A stretch of DNA of 57,629 nt from NCBI GenBank assembly GCA_032027165.1, contig JAVSMO010000001.1:427608-485236 (forward strand), written 5' to 3'. The notes under the pieces were generated by a model. It saw nothing but the letters and a program-made list of their open reading frames with translations, did not search any database and was not told where the DNA came from. The position numbers and the translations under genes are program-made. The number at the start of each line of letters is the position of its first letter. Positions within the stretch are counted from its first letter, which is position 1. Of this stretch, positions 43,596 to 50,836 are shown piece after piece. The stretch comes from Denitratisoma sp. Lineage in GTDB: Bacteria > Pseudomonadota > Gammaproteobacteria > Burkholderiales > Rhodocyclaceae.

Positions 43596-44402
43596 TCACA
43601 TCATGCCGGTTTCCCTGGCCTTGCGTTCGCGCTCGACGCGGATGATGTAGCGCTGGATCAGCGTCAGCATCTGGCCGGGCAGGTCGACGAACTGGCAGCC
43701 GGCCCGCTTGGTCTTCACGCCGCTGCGCAGGGTGAACTCGAAGACGTTGCGCACGCGCAGGGTGGCCAGCACCGTGCCGACGTCGGGCAGCTCGATGCGG
43801 CAGTTTTCGAACAGGTGGTCCGTTTCGAATTCCAGCCCCTCCGGCGGCGCCATGACGCCCAGGCCGCCGCCGCTGATGTCGATCACCGTCGTCTCGACGG
43901 TCGTCTTGCTGCCGTCGGCCATCTTGACGGGGATGACGCAGCGGATGGGGTGGGCGATCGGCGCGGTCAGGCGGTAGAACTCGCGGCGCTGCAGGCGCAG
44001 CAGTTCCTCCGGAATCGCGGCGCGGAAGGCCTCCCGGCCCTCGTATTCCGCCTTGGCGAGGTGCTTGACGTTGAACTGGATCTTCACCTTGTCGTGCGTG
44101 GCGATGAAGATCAGCTTGTCGCTGGCCAGCGCCTTGCGGTTCATCTCGGCGTTGCTGCCCGGGTCGAGCAGCATCGTGCCGCCCTCCGCCGAGACGGAGA
44201 GCAGGGTGGTGAGCAGGAAGTCGTTGCCTTGGTTGAAATAGACGGTGATGAGGGCGCCCTTGTCGCGCATGGCGCGCAGGATGAAGACGATTTCCTTCTT
44301 CGATCGCAGCAGGTACTTGCTGTAGTCGTCGGCCTGCATCAGCTCGAAGCGGAGCGGCGGGCTGTCCTGCAGATCGTTCTCGTTCTGTTTCGTATCGCTC
44401 AT
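43596..44402 (-). CDS. ycgR: YcgR-like PilZ flagellar brake protein
   Basis: A 268-residue protein that in relatives binds c-di-GMP and slows the motor at the stator/FliG interface. The N-terminal YcgR domain (about 20-135) is followed by a PilZ domain with the c-di-GMP motifs RREFYRL (RxxxR, about 138-144) and DISGGGLG (D/NxSxxG, about 172-179). A diguanylate cyclase with a GGEEF site lies 7 kb away, so both synthesis and response genes are in the locus. Last gene of the fliC-to-ycgR run. Confidence 0.9.
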   Translation of the reverse strand: MSDTKQNENDLQDSPPLRFELMQADDYSKYLLRSKKEIVFILRAMRDKGALITVYFNQGNDFLLTTLLSVSAEGGTMLLDPGSNAEMNRKALASDKLIFIATHDKVKIQFNVKHLAKAEYEGREAFRAAIPEELLRLQRREFYRLTAPIAHPIRCVIPVKMADGSKTTVETTVIDISGGGLGVMAPPEGLEFETDHLFENCRIELPDVGTVLATLRVRNVFEFTLRSGVKTKRAGCQFVDLPGQMLTLIQRYIIRVERERKARETGMM

Positions 44403-44416
44403 GCCGCGAGTTTACA

Positions 44417-44704
44417 TTATTGTGCGGCCAGGGACGGCTCGAGGCCGTGCTCCAGTCGGTAGAGCCAGGCCAGCAGTTCCGCCACGGCAACGTAGAGCTG
44501 CGGCGGGATGCGGGCATCGAGGTCGACCTGCATGAGCAGCGCCACCATCTCGGGCGATTCATGCACGAAGATGCCGTGCTCGCGCGCCCGCGCGATGATT
44601 TCCTCGGCAATCAGGCCGCGTCCCTTGGCGACGACCCGCGGCGCGCTGTCCGCCGCGGAGTAGGCCAGGGCCACTGCCTCCTGCCGGGGTTCACGCGGGT
44701 TCAT
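44417..44704 (-). CDS. flhX: FlhX: free-standing FlhB C-terminal-like protein
   Basis: A 95-residue protein resembling only the post-NPTH part of FlhB: AVALAYSAADSAPRVVAKGRGLIAEEIIARAREHGIFVHESPEMVALLMQVDLDARIPPQLYVAVAELLAWLYRLE. The NPTH itself is absent, replaced by NPREPRQ at the N-terminus. In other bacteria such proteins can stand in for the FlhB C-terminal fragment. It overlaps the end of the fliK-like gene by 14 bp, a common pairing. Confidence 0.9.
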   Translation of the reverse strand: MNPREPRQEAVALAYSAADSAPRVVAKGRGLIAEEIIARAREHGIFVHESPEMVALLMQVDLDARIPPQLYVAVAELLAWLYRLEHGLEPSLAAQ

Positions 44705-45746
44705 GCGTATTTACCCCCGCGGCGAGCGGCGGCAATCCGGCGGCCGCGAAAGCGGCGGCCAGATCCCCCAGGCCGCGCCGCAGCGCGTCGGCGCTATCCG
44801 CATTCGCCGTCATGGCGAGACTGACTTTTCCCTGCGTCAGGGTGAGTGCGACATTGACTTCGCCCAGCCGGGGGAGGGTGAGGCCGAGCTTCGTCGCCCA
44901 TTGCTCGGCGGGGGCTTCGCCGGACTCGTCGTGCTGCCGCTCCTCCGCCGCTATTTCCCACCGCAGGCCCTGCCCCGGCCAGATATCGCCGCGCCAGATG
45001 ATGTGCTGCGTGGCGGCGGCATCGAGTTGCTGCTGGACGAGCGCCTGCAATTCGGCAGGCAGGACCGGCGCACTTGAGGCGGGCCCGCGTCCGCTTGCGG
45101 GCGTGGCATCCGGCAGGGTCTCGGCGGCCGTGGCCGCTTCCGCCGCTGCCGGGGGTGGCGCGGCATTCGAGGCGCGCGGCGTGACGGCATGGCGTGCCTG
45201 CGGCTCGCGCGCCAGCGCTGCGGCCGGATAGCGTCCGGCGATCCATTGCGCCTGGTGGGCTTCGTAGAAGAGCCCGCTTTCGACGATGGCCTGCTGCAAT
45301 GCCGGCACGAGCTGGGCGGCCTGCAGGGGCGGCTCGGACAGCAGGGGCGCGGCACGGGCGATGGTTGCCGGCTGGGGAGCGCGATCCTCTCCGGCGAGGA
45401 GCGCGCTGATGAGTTGTCCGGCGCGCGATAGCGTGGGAGAGGCAGCGTGTTCAGCGGAAGCGGCCTCCGCCCCCTCGGCGAGAATCAGCTGCGGCGTGCG
45501 GGCCGTGACGACCAGTTCCAGCGTGTCGCCCGGCTTGGCCGATTGCGGCAGCGCCAGCGTCAGGTTGTGCCCGGCGACGAGGGCGCGGAAGGTGCCGTCG
45601 GGGAGGGCGCTTTCAATGCGGGCGGTGAAGCGCTGCCCTACCGGCAGCTCCGGCAGGTCGGCGGAAATCTCGCGTACCGGCGAGACCGGGTTGACGAGGG
45701 ATTCCGTCAGGATTCGCAGGCGTGCGGCAAGATCGGTGGGAATCAT
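44691..45746 (-). CDS. second FliK-like hook-length control protein
   Basis: A 351-residue Ala-rich protein with a C-terminal FliK-like domain: WATKLGLTLPRLGEVNVALTLTQGKVSLAMTANADSADALRRGLGDLAAAFAAAGLPP. N-terminal part SADLPELPVGQRFTARIESALPDGTFRALVAGHNLTLALPQSAKPGDTLELVVTARTPQLIL looks folded (OB-like); the middle is low complexity. Coupled to flhX. It may act in substrate switching alongside the canonical fliK at 33944-35008, or be a diverged paralog. Confidence 0.82.
   Translation of the reverse strand: MIPTDLAARLRILTESLVNPVSPVREISADLPELPVGQRFTARIESALPDGTFRALVAGHNLTLALPQSAKPGDTLELVVTARTPQLILAEGAEAASAEHAASPTLSRAGQLISALLAGEDRAPQPATIARAAPLLSEPPLQAAQLVPALQQAIVESGLFYEAHQAQWIAGRYPAAALAREPQARHAVTPRASNAAPPPAAAEAATAAETLPDATPASGRGPASSAPVLPAELQALVQQQLDAAATQHIIWRGDIWPGQGLRWEIAAEERQHDESGEAPAEQWATKLGLTLPRLGEVNVALTLTQGKVSLAMTANADSADALRRGLGDLAAAFAAAGLPPLAAGVNTHEPA
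44805..44829 (-). repeat. dispersed bipartite motif, copy L
   Basis: Reverse-strand AAAAGTCAGTC, nine bases, CGGCG, inside the second fliK-like gene and in sense with it. Exact in both halves. Confidence 0.75.
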
Positions 45747-45786
45747 GACGTTTCCCCTCCGCCAGGGTCATCCCGGGGCAAGGCGG

Positions 45787-46113
45787 CTATTGGCCGGCGT
45801 GGGCGCCGTAAGCCCGACGAATGGAGCGTTCGCGCGCGCCGCCGCCGAGGAACTGCTTGACCTGCTCCATCCAGGGTTCCGTATGGCGCCGCACCTCGGC
45901 GTCGTCGGCCAGGATGCGGTGGATGAGCGCCAGCTTGCGCGTTCTCTCCGACGCGGAGAGCCGGATCGGTTCGCCATCCGCCTCGAGGTGGCGGGCCAGG
46001 CCGGCGCAATCCTTTTCCAGCGCCGTCAGCCGGTCCCAGTCGCAGGCGGCGGCCGCCTCGACCATTTGCGCGGAAATCGCGCTCATCGATTCGTACAGGG
46101 CAAGCGTGTTCAT
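45787..46113 (-). CDS. fliT: FliD chaperone FliT
   Basis: A 108-residue helical protein between fliS and the fliK-like gene. The pattern LYESMSAISAQMVEAAAACDWDRLTALEKDCAGLARHL followed by KLALIHRILADDAEVRRHTEPWMEQVKQFL fits FliT, which binds FliD before export. Its start overlaps the fliS stop (ATGA). Confidence 0.9.
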   Translation of the reverse strand: MNTLALYESMSAISAQMVEAAAACDWDRLTALEKDCAGLARHLEADGEPIRLSASERTRKLALIHRILADDAEVRRHTEPWMEQVKQFLGGGARERSIRRAYGAHAGQ

Positions 46114-46517
46114 GGCTTGTTTCCGATCTGTTCCCAGGCGCCCTTCAGCTCGGCGAGCAGGTGGCTGATCTCGTCGAGGATGGCCGGCTGGTCGTGCATA
46201 TTGGCGTAGAGCAGCCGGGCGCTCATGTAATCATAGAGCGCGCCAAGTTTTCCGGCCAGTTCGCCGCCGGCGTCCTGGTCGAGGCTCGCCTTCAGTCCGT
46301 TGGTGATGATGTTGATGGCCTTGGAGATGGCCTCGCCCTTGCGCGCCACGTCGTCGGCGCCGCCCTTGCGCTTCATGTGGAGGGAGGCGGAGGACACGGC
46401 CAGCATGGCGCCCTCGAAGAGCATGAGGATGAGCTTGTGCGGGTCGGCGGTCTCGACGCCGGTTTCGATCCCCGCCTTGGCGTAAGCCGCCTTCGGGTTA
46501 TGCATCGCTGCAAACAT
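46110..46517 (-). CDS. fliS: flagellin chaperone FliS
   Basis: A 135-residue four-helix chaperone for FliC. Signatures are AYAKAGIETGVETADPHKLILMLFEGAMLAVSSASLHM, then ISKAINIITNGLKASLDQDAGGELAGKLGALYDYMSARLLYANMHDQPAILDEISHLLAELKGAWEQI. It lies between fliD and fliT. Confidence 0.98.
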   Translation of the reverse strand: MFAAMHNPKAAYAKAGIETGVETADPHKLILMLFEGAMLAVSSASLHMKRKGGADDVARKGEAISKAINIITNGLKASLDQDAGGELAGKLGALYDYMSARLLYANMHDQPAILDEISHLLAELKGAWEQIGNKP

Positions 46518-46535
46518 CTTCTGGGTCTCCTCGTG

Positions 46536-48521
46536 TTATTCGCTTGAGCCGCCTGCCTTGGGCAGGTTTGCCAACTGCTGCTGCAGGTAGTTGCTGGTCT
46601 GCGTCATGCTGGCAAGCATGGTGTCGAGTGCCGTGAATTGGGCGCGGTAGCGCTTTTCGATCACGGTCAACCGGGCCGCCAGCGCCTCGCGCCGCGTGCC
46701 GAGTTCCTTGATCGAGGCGTTGATGCCGTCCATGCGGCCGTCGACCAGGCCGTCGTTTTCCAGCATGCGGCCGACCAGCTTGTCGAGCAGGTCGGCATAG
46801 CCGCGGGCGAAACCGATGGTGCCGCGGTCGCCGGTGGCGCCGCCGGTGATGCTGATCTTCAGGCCCGTGGCGTCGCCGGCGCCGGTCAGTGCCTGGCCCG
46901 ATCCGCTGGCGGCAATGCCGCCGATGCTGCCGGCGACATCCACGCCGGCCGTGTCGACCGTGCTGCCGAAGAGGTCGGTGGCCGCATTGCCTCCGGTGAC
47001 GGCGACCGTGGAAGCCGAGCCGTAGCGGCTGGACGTCACGGTGAGCTTGCCGCCCGACTCCGTGACGACCACGCTGCTGCCCGCCGACGAGAGCGCGCTC
47101 GCGCCGTTGATCTTCGACTGGATTTCCGCCGCCAGCGCCGCGGTCGTCAGGTAGGTGCCGGCATTCAGGGTCACGCTGACCGCAACCCCATCCACCGTCA
47201 GGCTGAGGGCGTCGTTGCTGCCGGCGTTGATGGTCAGCGCGGCGTTGCCCTGTCCGACGGTCTTGCCCTGGGTGGCCAGCTGCGTGACGTTGACGGCATA
47301 GTTGCCGTTCTTCGTGTCCGCTGTCGAGGACACGAAGGAAACCAGGCTGTCAGTCGGCTTGCCCACGGCGGCGAACAGCGTGGCAACGTCCTTGGTGCCG
47401 TCGTTCAGCGCGGCCGTCAGCTTGCTCGAGTCCAGCTTCAGCGTGCCGTCGGTCTGGAAGGTCACGCCGATGTCGCTAAGCGTTGTCAGGCCGCCGCCGG
47501 CGCTAGACAGCGCGGTGTTGAACAGACCGCGCAACTGGCTCTGTACCGAGCGGACGGTGGCGTCGCCGGTCAGGATGGAAGCCTGCTTGCTGGCGGCGTC
47601 GTACTTCGACAGGTTGGTCAGGGTCGCGTTCAGGTCATTGAAGGCTTTCACGAAGGACTCGACGGCAGCCTTCGTGCCGGCGGTGTCCCTGGCCACATTC
47701 AGTGTCGTCGTTCCCCCTTCCTTCAGCAGGTTCAGGGTGACGCCCTCAATGGCGTCGGTCCAGGTGTTCGTCGGCTTGCTGATGGCGATGCCGTCGATGA
47801 TCGCCGCGGCATTTTGCGCAGCCACGGTCTGCGAGAGGTTCGTCGTGCCGCCGGTGGTTGCGTCATACACCAGTTGCGACAATCCGGCCGCGTCGGTGTT
47901 GTTTAGGTCATCGTCCGCTACGGTGACCTTCAGCGCATTGGCGACGCCGGCATCTTCTGAGGCGATGACGAGGCGGTAGCCGCTGCCGTCATTGATGATG
48001 CTTGCCGACACGCCGGCATCGGCGGCGTTGATCGCGTCGCGCACACCGGCCAGCGAGGCATTCTCGCTGCCGATGGTGATGGTCTTGGCGGATTTCTCCG
48101 GATTCAGCGTGAAGCTGCCGCCGCTGTAGGTACCGAACTGGATGGTCAGGCTGCCGGTGCCGACCGTGTCGCTGGTGGCGTCGAAAGTGGCCGACTTGAG
48201 CTTCTGCGCCTGGGCCAGCGTCTGCACTTGAATTGAATAGCTGCCGGGCGAGGTCGTGCTGGCAGCGCTTGCCGTCAGCACGGTGCTGTCGGCAACGCTT
48301 GCCTTGACGGCGGTAAATTTTGCCGGCGTGGCGAGTGCCGCCACGGCGCTCTGGAAGGAGGAAAGGGCCCCCTTCAGGCTGCCGTAGGCGGACAGCTGCG
48401 CCTGGTACTTCGCTTCCTTGGTGGCGAGAAGGGTGAAGGGACGTTGCTCCAGCGCCATGAGCTGGCTGACGAGGCCATTGACGTCCAGCCCCGAGCCGAT
48501 TCCTGGTGATGAAATTGCCAT
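46536..48521 (-). CDS. fliD: filament cap protein FliD (HAP2)
   Basis: Filament cap of 661 residues. N-terminal SSPGIGSGLDVNGLVSQLMALEQRPFTLLATKEAKYQAQLSAYGSLKGALSSFQSAV and C-terminal GRMDGINASIKELGTRREALAARLTVIEKRYRAQFTALDTMLASMTQTSNYLQQQLANLP match FliD. The central region (about 330-560) is Ser/Thr/Gly/Ala-rich and variable. It follows flaG by 26 bp. Confidence 0.98.
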   Translation of the reverse strand: MAISSPGIGSGLDVNGLVSQLMALEQRPFTLLATKEAKYQAQLSAYGSLKGALSSFQSAVAALATPAKFTAVKASVADSTVLTASAASTTSPGSYSIQVQTLAQAQKLKSATFDATSDTVGTGSLTIQFGTYSGGSFTLNPEKSAKTITIGSENASLAGVRDAINAADAGVSASIINDGSGYRLVIASEDAGVANALKVTVADDDLNNTDAAGLSQLVYDATTGGTTNLSQTVAAQNAAAIIDGIAISKPTNTWTDAIEGVTLNLLKEGGTTTLNVARDTAGTKAAVESFVKAFNDLNATLTNLSKYDAASKQASILTGDATVRSVQSQLRGLFNTALSSAGGGLTTLSDIGVTFQTDGTLKLDSSKLTAALNDGTKDVATLFAAVGKPTDSLVSFVSSTADTKNGNYAVNVTQLATQGKTVGQGNAALTINAGSNDALSLTVDGVAVSVTLNAGTYLTTAALAAEIQSKINGASALSSAGSSVVVTESGGKLTVTSSRYGSASTVAVTGGNAATDLFGSTVDTAGVDVAGSIGGIAASGSGQALTGAGDATGLKISITGGATGDRGTIGFARGYADLLDKLVGRMLENDGLVDGRMDGINASIKELGTRREALAARLTVIEKRYRAQFTALDTMLASMTQTSNYLQQQLANLPKAGGSSE

Positions 48522-48547
48522 TCCCGTCCCCTGTCAGTTGATCTCCG

Positions 48548-48877
48548 TCAGGCCTTGCCCTTGAGCAGCAGGCCCTGCAGTCGATCCATCGCCCGGGCGA
48601 TCGCCAGCACTTCCTCGTTGGGAATCTGCCGGATCACTTCCTTCGTGGCGCCATCGACTACGCGGATCACGGTCTTGCCCGTTTCTCCGTCGACCATGAA
48701 CTGCAAATTCTGTGCCACCGGCTCGGTGACACGCTGCAACTGTTTGGCAACCTCCTGGACCTGTTCGCGTGCCGGGCTTGAGGCGGTTTCCGCCGCCGGT
48801 TTGGCCGGAGGGTCGGAGCGCTTGGGCTGGGTGGACTGGGGCACGTTGCCCATCCCTGAAATCTGGGGTATCGCCAT
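48548..48877 (-). CDS. flaG: FlaG family protein
   Basis: A 109-residue FlaG, of uncertain role, often linked to filament length. The C-terminal domain VTEPVAQNLQFMVDGETGKTVIRVVDGATKEVIRQIPNEEVLAIARAMDRLQGLLLKGKA is diagnostic. It lies between fliC and fliD. Confidence 0.97.
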   Translation of the reverse strand: MAIPQISGMGNVPQSTQPKRSDPPAKPAAETASSPAREQVQEVAKQLQRVTEPVAQNLQFMVDGETGKTVIRVVDGATKEVIRQIPNEEVLAIARAMDRLQGLLLKGKA

Positions 48878-48900
48878 GTTCCTACTCCTTGAACATTGCG

Positions 48901-48938
48901 ACGACGCGGGCGGCCTTGTGGGCCGGCCCGCGTATCGT
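48901..48938 (-). terminator. long stem between fliC and flaG
   Basis: ACGACGCGGGC with GCCCGCGTATCGT around a GGCC-TTGTG-GGCC top. No T tract follows on the reverse strand, so it probably sets differential fliC/flaG mRNA stability or partial termination. Confidence 0.5.
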
Positions 48939-48954
48939 CATGCTGCTGCCTGCC

Positions 48955-50523
48955 TTAACCGCGGATCAGCGTCAGCACCTGCTGGGGCAGGGCATTGGCC
49001 TGCGCCAGCATCGCCACGCCGGCCTGCTGCAGGATCTGGGCGCGGGTGAGGTTGGCTGTTTCCTGCGCGAAATCGGCATCCTGAATCCGCGAGCGCGACG
49101 CCGTCAGGTTCTCGGCCGTGGCCTGCAGGCTGGAGATGACGGACTCGAAACGGTTCTGGATCGAGCCGAAGGTCGAACGCAGGTTGGTGATCGAGGTCAG
49201 CGCGGCATCGGCGCGCGTGATGGCGACGTTGGCGTTGGCGACCGAGGTTACGGAAACCGAGTTGAGCGCCGAGGCGCCGAGCGCCATCGAGCTGCCGTCG
49301 GCATAGCCGATGTAAGCCTCGTTGTTCCCGGACAGGGTAATCGATTCGGTGGAGGTCAGCCGGATCGTGCCGCCAAACGTGTTGGATACTGCCGTGCCGC
49401 TGGCCACGGTTGCGGCGGTTTTGGCATCGTTGCTAGAGTTGTTCAGGCCGGCGGATGTCGTGGTGAGGCCGGCGCCAATCAGGGTGCTGCTGGTATCGGC
49501 ATCGGTGGCCGTCTGGGATACGACGATATTGCGGCCATCCGCCGCGTTCAAGGTCAGCTTGCCGCTGCTGAACGTGGCCGTCACGCCAGTGGCGGCGGAG
49601 TTCGCGTTGATCGCGATGGCCATGTCGGCGCCGGCGATAGTGGTTGACGCAGCCGCGTTATAGATGTTCGTACCGTTGATGCTGAGGGTGTAGGTGTCCG
49701 CCGCCGCCCCGCTGACCAGCGTCGTGTAATCGAACACCACCGTGGTGTCGGCAGACGCCGTGAGGTTGGGCACGCTCGACTCGTTGATGGCCTTGACCTT
49801 CGAGTAGGCGCTGCTGGCCGTCCGGCCCGCATTGCCTGCGCCCGAGCTGTTGTCGGCCGATGCGCCAACGGCGACGGCAGAGTTCGAGCCGACCGTGATC
49901 GAAAGATCGCCGGAGGCCAGCGCGTTGGTAATATCGACCCCCGTGCCTTGCTGGCCAAGGGCCAGGCTTGTGCTATAGGCCGTTGAGCCGTTCACATAGT
50001 CGGCGGTTTTGCCGATGGCGGTGGTGCGCATGCTGGTCGAAAGACCGATGGAAATGGTCTCGCCGACGTTGGCGCCAACCTGGAAAGTCGCCGTTCCGAA
50101 ACTGCCGTCGAGAAGCTTCTGGCCGTTGAACGAGGTTTGAGCCGCAACGCGGTCGACCTCTGCCAGGCGCTGTTGCACTTCCAGGTCCAGAGCGGCCCGG
50201 TCCGAGGCGCTGTTGGTGGCGTTGGCTGCTTGCACAGCCAGTTCGCGAACGCGCTGCAGGTTGCTGGCGATTTCGGCCAGCGCGCCTTCACCGGTTTGCG
50301 CCAGGGAAATGCCGTCGCTGGAATTGCGGGCAGCCTGGTTGAGACCGCGAATCTGTGTCGTCATCCGCTCGGAAATTCCGAGGCCCGCGGCATCGTCCTT
50401 GGCGCTGTTGATGCGCAGGCCGGAGGAAAGGCGCTGGAGGGAGGTGGCGAGTTGGGTTTGCGAGGTATTGAGGTTGCGCTGCGAATTCAGAGACGCAATG
50501 TTGGTGTTGATAATCTGAGGCAT
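48955..50523 (-). CDS. fliC: flagellin FliC
   Basis: Filament subunit of 522 residues. Conserved D0/D1 ends: PQIINTNIASLNSQRNLNTSQTQLATSLQRLSSGLRINSAKDDAAGLGISERM at the N-terminus and SVISSLQATAENLTASRSRIQDADFAQETANLTRAQILQQAGVAMLAQANALPQQVLTLIRG at the C-terminus. The centre (about 180-420) is variable, Ser/Thr/Ala-rich. Start chosen at the ATG preceded by AGGAGACAG. A near-perfect sigma-28 promoter lies upstream. It is the only flagellin gene in the window. Confidence 0.98.
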   Translation of the reverse strand: MPQIINTNIASLNSQRNLNTSQTQLATSLQRLSSGLRINSAKDDAAGLGISERMTTQIRGLNQAARNSSDGISLAQTGEGALAEIASNLQRVRELAVQAANATNSASDRAALDLEVQQRLAEVDRVAAQTSFNGQKLLDGSFGTATFQVGANVGETISIGLSTSMRTTAIGKTADYVNGSTAYSTSLALGQQGTGVDITNALASGDLSITVGSNSAVAVGASADNSSGAGNAGRTASSAYSKVKAINESSVPNLTASADTTVVFDYTTLVSGAAADTYTLSINGTNIYNAAASTTIAGADMAIAINANSAATGVTATFSSGKLTLNAADGRNIVVSQTATDADTSSTLIGAGLTTTSAGLNNSSNDAKTAATVASGTAVSNTFGGTIRLTSTESITLSGNNEAYIGYADGSSMALGASALNSVSVTSVANANVAITRADAALTSITNLRSTFGSIQNRFESVISSLQATAENLTASRSRIQDADFAQETANLTRAQILQQAGVAMLAQANALPQQVLTLIRG

Positions 50524-50612
50524 GATCTGTCTCCTATGTGATGAGAGGGTTCTGACAGCCTCACGCCCCCTGACTCCCGATCCGGATGGCGATGATGTTG
50601 CCGTCAAGAGCT

Positions 50613-50639
50613 TTATCGGTTCGAGACGGGAAAACTTTA
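50613..50639 (-). promoter_or_regulatory. sigma-28 promoter of fliC
   Basis: Reverse-strand TAAAGTTT, eleven bases, ACCGATAA: all eight -35 bases and seven of eight -10 bases match. Predicted start near 50605 gives a leader of about 80 bases. Confidence 0.92.
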
Positions 50640-50739
50640 GGGGAATTTCCCAATGCCGCGGCCTATTGCATTGATTGGATGGGGATTTGTCCCCGGCCGC
50701 AAAAAGTTCTTCAGGTTTTCTAAATCCGCGCCGATAATG

Positions 50740-50820
50740 CCTGTACACGCTGAAATGCGTGCAGGGTTTAGAAGTCCCCTGACTCCCAGGAAAACCGCCG
50801 GCAACCCCGGCGGTTTTTCT
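50740..50820 (+). ncRNA. candidate small RNA upstream of fliC
   Basis: A GATAAT box at 50733-50738 would start a transcript near 50745. It carries a small hairpin (CACGC-N6-GCGTG), the 12-mer CCCCTGACTCCC (50776-50787) and ends at a strong terminator with five T. The complement of this 12-mer lies in the fliC leader (+ strand copy at 50567-50578), so the RNA could pair with the fliC message. The -35 region is weak. Entirely a prediction. Confidence 0.3.
50791..50818. terminator. strong terminator downstream of the diguanylate cyclase
   Basis: AAAACCGCCGG, short loop, CCGGCGGTTTT with TTTTTCTTT following on the + strand. It serves the reverse-strand GGDEF gene and, with its better T tract, any rightward transcript. 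Confidence 0.85.
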
Positions 50821-50836
50821 TTGCAGTTTCCGGATT

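Noticed and set aside
47343..47370. GTCAGTC followed by CGGCG in fliD
   Set aside because: Spacing is ten, not nine, and the A-tract is missing.
50705..50740. GCCGATAA on the + strand upstream of fliC as a sigma-28 promoter
   Set aside because: The -10 is good but the -35 matches only about four of eight; kept only as a generic -10 for the candidate small RNA.
50791..50818. Riboswitch in the GGDEF or fliC leaders
   Set aside because: The structures seen are simple hairpins; no conserved c-di-GMP aptamer features are visible.
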